This document shows positions 60,967 to 64,000 of a stretch of 64,000 bases of DNA, piece after piece (position 1 is the stretch's first letter; every line of letters starts with the position of its first letter). Origin of the DNA: Deltaproteobacteria bacterium (lineage in GTDB: Bacteria > Myxococcota > Kuafuiibacteriia > Kuafuiibacteriales > Kuafuiibacteriaceae); contig JADJPE010000005.1 in the NCBI GenBank assembly GCA_016713425.1, positions 4,438,501 through 4,502,500 of the forward strand, read 5' to 3'. The position numbers were made by a program, and so were the translations under genes. The notes beneath the pieces are model-generated. The model made no database searches. It saw nothing but the letters and a program-made list of their open reading frames with translations, and was not told the DNA's origin.

Positions 60967-62558
60967 TGAGACGGCGGGTCCTCATCGCCCTAATCGGGGT
61001 CGCGATCTCCGGCACGGTGTGCGGGATCGCTGGAGACTTTTTCCCTCTCTTTTTCAACGACAGCATCGTCAACACGCAGCGGATAGACGAAAGCGGCGAG
61101 GACGAGCCGAGCCTCTTGGAGACACCGTCAGACTTGCCGCGGAGGATGGAGCCTCGGCGAAGTTCGGAGACTCGGCGAAGTTCGGATGTCGACGACATCG
61201 AGCACGCTCCCGGTCCCGCGTGCCGGCCCCACTTCCTGTTTCTTGAAGACGTCGATCCACTCATCGCGGACTTCGACGAAGCCATGCGTTCGATCGATCG
61301 ACCAGCATCAAAGGCGAAGCTTCGCGGCTATGCACAGCAAGGTGATGCGTTTGTGAGTACGATCGAGCTCTCGGATTTTTCGGATGCCTGGAGCGATATG
61401 AGTGGGACGTATGACGAGACTTTCCAGGTCATTACGCTCGTCGTGCCCGAGCGCATTGTCGCATTCGACCGGTCGGGGCACGTTCTGCGCTCAATCTCGC
61501 TGGCGGGTGAGCGCTACAATTCCGAAATTGCACGACTTGCGGATGGGCGCTACCTTGTGAATCAGCGGGTTCGCGAAGGAACGCGTTGGAGTCCGAGGTT
61601 TGCGTTGCTTCCTGCCCGCTGGTGGGAAAGCCCCTCCGAGTCGACCCCGCCCTTTGTTGAGCTCCCGTCCGACCGAGAGGATGTGCTTCGTTTTGGTGTC
61701 CGGTTCGCGCGTCGCTACGGTCCGGTTGTACAGCCCCGCATTGCCGTCGGGTGGACGGAGCGTGGTTCGGACAACACCGACCATCCGCGCGTCGCATTCA
61801 TCGATACGGAAGCGAATCCTGGCCAACAGACATTGACCTCGACGGATCTTCAACTGCCTGCACCGACTCAAGGGGGACTGATGCACAGTCTTCACGAGGT
61901 TCCGGGTGGAGGGCTCATCGTTGTCTGGTCGCAGTGGTCGAGCGCCGAGGCGTCGTCTCACCTTCACGACTACCATGCTTCCTACTGGGACGGCCGATCT
62001 TGGCATGCGCTTTCCGCGGACCTCAGTGCTGGTCGCGCTTCGAGCTTTGCCTTGGCTGTCACGCCGGCCGGCGAGGTCCTGGCCGCAGTGGTTCACGTGC
62101 CACCTCAGGAAGAGGCTGGCGCGGTGCGCTCGATCCGCGGAACAGCCTCGCGCGCGGCGGGAAAGAAGGCACCGCCTCACTATCGTCTCAGCCTCCAGAG
62201 CTGGGATCCTTGGGGTAAGAAATGGCAGATCGTCACCTCGGAGAATGGCGGCGGTCTCTCGGAGACGGAGACCAGCTTCAAGAACTCGCCGCGCCTGTGG
62301 CTCGATGGTGAGACGCTGCACTTGGGATGGCTTGAAGAGACGCAAGAAGATGCCTATTCCACGTCGGATCTCTTCTTCTCGGAGGCGCATGGCAAGCGGC
62401 CGCGACGCTCAGATACGACGCATCCGCGTGATTTCTTCGCGGTCCGCTATGGTTTGGGCCAGTGGGTCGATCTTCAGACCTCCCGGACGAGAAGGCAGGG
62501 TCTCCTGGGAGGCGAGCTCATGATGCGCTACGATTTTATTGTCGTCGATTGTCTTTGA
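60966..62558 (+). CDS. Secreted or membrane-anchored protein, unknown function
   Basis: A 530-residue protein whose ATG overlaps the preceding stop (TGATG), so the two are co-translated. The N-terminus RRRVLIALIGVAISGTVCGI is a signal peptide or anchor. A Ser/Arg/Glu-rich spacer with a short RRSSETRRSS duplication follows. The body has repeated beta segments with Trp and Asp (VSTIELSDFSDAWSDM, LVVPERIVAFDRSGHVLRSI, GGGLIVVWSQWSSAEASSHL), suggestive of a propeller or sialidase-like fold, including Asp-box-like turns. It may partner the preceding lipoprotein. No family recognised. Confidence 0.75.
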   Translation: MRRRVLIALIGVAISGTVCGIAGDFFPLFFNDSIVNTQRIDESGEDEPSLLETPSDLPRRMEPRRSSETRRSSDVDDIEHAPGPACRPHFLFLEDVDPLIADFDEAMRSIDRPASKAKLRGYAQQGDAFVSTIELSDFSDAWSDMSGTYDETFQVITLVVPERIVAFDRSGHVLRSISLAGERYNSEIARLADGRYLVNQRVREGTRWSPRFALLPARWWESPSESTPPFVELPSDREDVLRFGVRFARRYGPVVQPRIAVGWTERGSDNTDHPRVAFIDTEANPGQQTLTSTDLQLPAPTQGGLMHSLHEVPGGGLIVVWSQWSSAEASSHLHDYHASYWDGRSWHALSADLSAGRASSFALAVTPAGEVLAAVVHVPPQEEAGAVRSIRGTASRAAGKKAPPHYRLSLQSWDPWGKKWQIVTSENGGGLSETETSFKNSPRLWLDGETLHLGWLEETQEDAYSTSDLFFSEAHGKRPRRSDTTHPRDFFAVRYGLGQWVDLQTSRTRRQGLLGGELMMRYDFIVVDCL

Positions 62559-62627
62559 GTGGCTGAGTGAACGGCCGCGAATCGAATACGCCATCCGTTG
62601 TCTCGAACACCCAACACTCGAACGTCT

Positions 62628-62906
62628 TCAGCACAGCCCAACGTAGCCGATGAATGAGAAGGGTTCGCCTTCCTGGACCTCGACGGCCCACAGTCCGAAT
62701 CCATGCGCGGCGAAATGCGCCTCGATTCGATCGGCGAGTGCATCACTGGCGGCGTGATCGAGGACGCCGCCGAGATGCTCCATGACTTCACGATCGGCGT
62801 TCAGGCACGCGAACGCTTCGCGGTCTGCCTTCTTCCAGCGCCGCAGCAGGAGTCCTCGGGTCGACGGTTCCTTGTTTGGGTGTGTCGTAGCGTGCACATG
62901 GTCCAT
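62628..62906 (-). pseudogene. Truncated GNAT acetyltransferase
   Basis: A 92-residue frame that is the N-terminal half of a RimJ/RimL-type N-acetyltransferase: TRGLLLRRWKKADREAF, NADREVMEHLGG, HGFGLWAVEVQEGEPFSFIG and YVGL, then a stop. The acetyl-CoA-binding second half (the R/QxxGxG/A loop) is absent and I see no continuation in the other minus phases. A full enzyme would be about 170-180 residues. Likely inactive. It begins 16 bases after the stop of the gene upstream of it on the same strand. Confidence 0.75.
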
Positions 62907-62922
62907 GACTTCTTCACCTGCC

Positions 62923-64000
62923 TCACTGCTTCGCGGGCGCCTTCTCCATGATGGGGCTGAGGAGTGCGTCCACGAATTCGAAGGCTTCCGCGTGTTGCTG
63001 GACCTCAGCGGTCAGTTCAGTGACACGGTGGTGGTCGATGGCGTGACCTTGAAGTTCTGTTTCCGCAAGGGCGGTCAGCTCGAGTACGGCTCGCCCAACG
63101 TGTTTGGTGAGCGATCGAAGAAAGTCAACGATCACGTGGTACGCATCCACCCGAGAATCGGAAGGCCACCCGGCGCCGACGGTTCGGTCGTCTCGATACA
63201 CCTGTTTGAAGCGCTGAGGAGAGACTTCGTTCAAGCGCTCGAGATATCGAGATGCGCGGTTTTGCGCATACTTGCCGCGGTCTAGCTTTTCCTTGGCCAA
63301 ACTCCAGCGTTGGCCTTTGGGAAGGCGAGCTTGGTCCAAGCTGGGCACGTTCGGAAGGGGGTGGTGGTCGCGAATGGGGTGGTGGTCGCGATGTCGGTGG
63401 CGACGAATCCAATCTTTGAGATCGTCGTAGGCGATCAGAATGCGTTCCGCTGCGCGCCTCGCCGGACGAGACAAGGGTCCCATGGCGGGGTGAAAGAATC
63501 GGAGCTCGATCCCAGGCAGAAGGAATCCGAGAAACTCGCTGCTCTTCGATAACGAAACAAAAGGGCCGTACGTGTAGTCTTCGCCGATGTCACAGCTCGC
63601 CCAGTTGGGGACGCCCAGCGTGATGTGCTCCTCGTAGGCTGAGATCTGGCCCGAGACGACCCCAAGGCGGGCCTTGGTCTCGCCACCCCGACTCGTGAGT
63701 GCAAGTCCACCGACAGCGGTGTCGAACAATAGCATCTTGCTGGCGACGCGCATGTCGACACGGCCCGAGTGCTTGACCTGTTCGAGGGTGGGCAACATGA
63801 CGATCAACATCGGTCCGCTGCCGACCGTTCCCTTTTTTCCTACGCGTCCCATGAGCTCGATGTGAAGTGCGAATGTCTGCCAGTCGTCTTGCGAAGTCGC
63901 CGTGCGCATGGTGGTCGCGGCGGCATCCAAGATGCGCGCGATTCGGTGGAGGACCGACGATCTCAAGGTGTATGCGTTCGCCCAGGCTGGATTCCGCGGG
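62923..64000 (-). CDS. Hypothetical protein, N-terminus beyond window edge
   Basis: The minus frame is open from the stop at 62923 to the window edge. A TTG at 63966 could be a start (347 residues), but the codons before it (NPAWANAYT) look like continuing protein, so I treat the start as lying outside. The middle contains GKKGTVGSGPMLIVMLPTLE, RLGVVSGQISAYEEHITLG and a run of basic and His residues (RRHRHRDHHPIRDHHPLPN). The C-terminal 120 residues are helical (LTKHVGRAVLELTALAETEL). No signal peptide in the visible part and no family recognised. Confidence 0.65.
   Translation of the reverse strand, partial: PRNPAWANAYTLRSSVLHRIARILDAAATTMRTATSQDDWQTFALHIELMGRVGKKGTVGSGPMLIVMLPTLEQVKHSGRVDMRVASKMLLFDTAVGGLALTSRGGETKARLGVVSGQISAYEEHITLGVPNWASCDIGEDYTYGPFVSLSKSSEFLGFLLPGIELRFFHPAMGPLSRPARRAAERILIAYDDLKDWIRRHRHRDHHPIRDHHPLPNVPSLDQARLPKGQRWSLAKEKLDRGKYAQNRASRYLERLNEVSPQRFKQVYRDDRTVGAGWPSDSRVDAYHVIVDFLRSLTKHVGRAVLELTALAETELQGHAIDHHRVTELTAEVQQHAEAFEFVDALLSPIMEKAPAKQ

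Noticed and set aside
1..64000. tRNA, rRNA or riboswitch genes
   Set aside because: I saw no cloverleaf with a GTTCRANNC arm or rRNA-like stretch, and no molybdenum-cofactor riboswitch that I could support by eye.

Overview
The window is GC-rich, gene-dense and looks like a Myxococcota-type (former Deltaproteobacteria) chromosome. The grounds are many lipoproteins with Asp/Ser/Ala-rich tails after the lipobox, giant Rhs/YD-repeat lipoproteins, a Ser/Thr kinase, a thrombospondin-type-3 repeat protein, a cytoplasmic PAS chemoreceptor and a topoisomerase III-RecQ fusion. This is an inference from gene content; no rRNA or tRNA gene was seen to anchor it.

Region 1 (1-15744) is metabolic. After a partial unknown gene come larC and larB (nickel-pincer cofactor assembly, minus strand), then a 1455-residue topoisomerase III fused to RecQ helicase. 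Next is an almost complete molybdenum-cofactor cluster: moaC, moaA, moeA (convergent), mobA, a three-domain fusion (nitrate-reductase-associated-like + MoaE + MoaB) and moaD, followed by a DUF4202 gene and a HAD phosphatase. MoaA and MoaC make the pterin ring, MoaD/MoaE add sulfur, MoaB/MoeA insert molybdate and MobA attaches GMP, so the cluster covers the pathway except MoeB.

Region 2 (15745-24259) holds a chemoreceptor, an RluD-like pseudouridine synthase, a minus-strand group (a 62-residue protein, two V4R-like proteins, a class-V cysteine desulfurase-like enzyme and a 97-residue protein linked by stop/start overlaps) and a small Cys-rich lipoprotein.

Region 3 (24505-34979) is accessory and eroded. 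It has a Cas4-Cas1 fusion gene that stops at the first residues of Cas1, and a fragment resembling Csb2, which together suggest a dead type I-G (I-U) CRISPR-Cas locus. A 198-bp repeat is present in two copies, one ending exactly where the Csb2-like fragment begins. A TSP3 protein, a membrane protein and a Ser/Thr kinase lie among these. Then come a hypothetical gene, a 1089-residue protein with an adenosylhomocysteinase-like NAD-binding core, a Crp/Fnr regulator and a degenerate second Crp-like gene.

Region 4 (35166-64000) is dominated by secreted proteins: two tandem 2300-2400-residue Rhs lipoproteins with different C-terminal tips and a displaced tip relic, a beta-propeller lipoprotein, a lipoprotein gene broken by two frameshifts, a DUF805 protein with an internal deletion, several signal-peptide proteins, a truncated acetyltransferase and a partial unknown gene at the edge.

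A theme across the window is short tandem repeats. Between genes the units are mostly 5, 7, 10, 13, 14 or 19 bp; inside genes they are 12, 15, 18 or 30 bp, so the reading frame is kept. They sit inside otherwise conserved proteins such as MoaC, MobA, the DUF4202 protein, RluD-like and Cas4.
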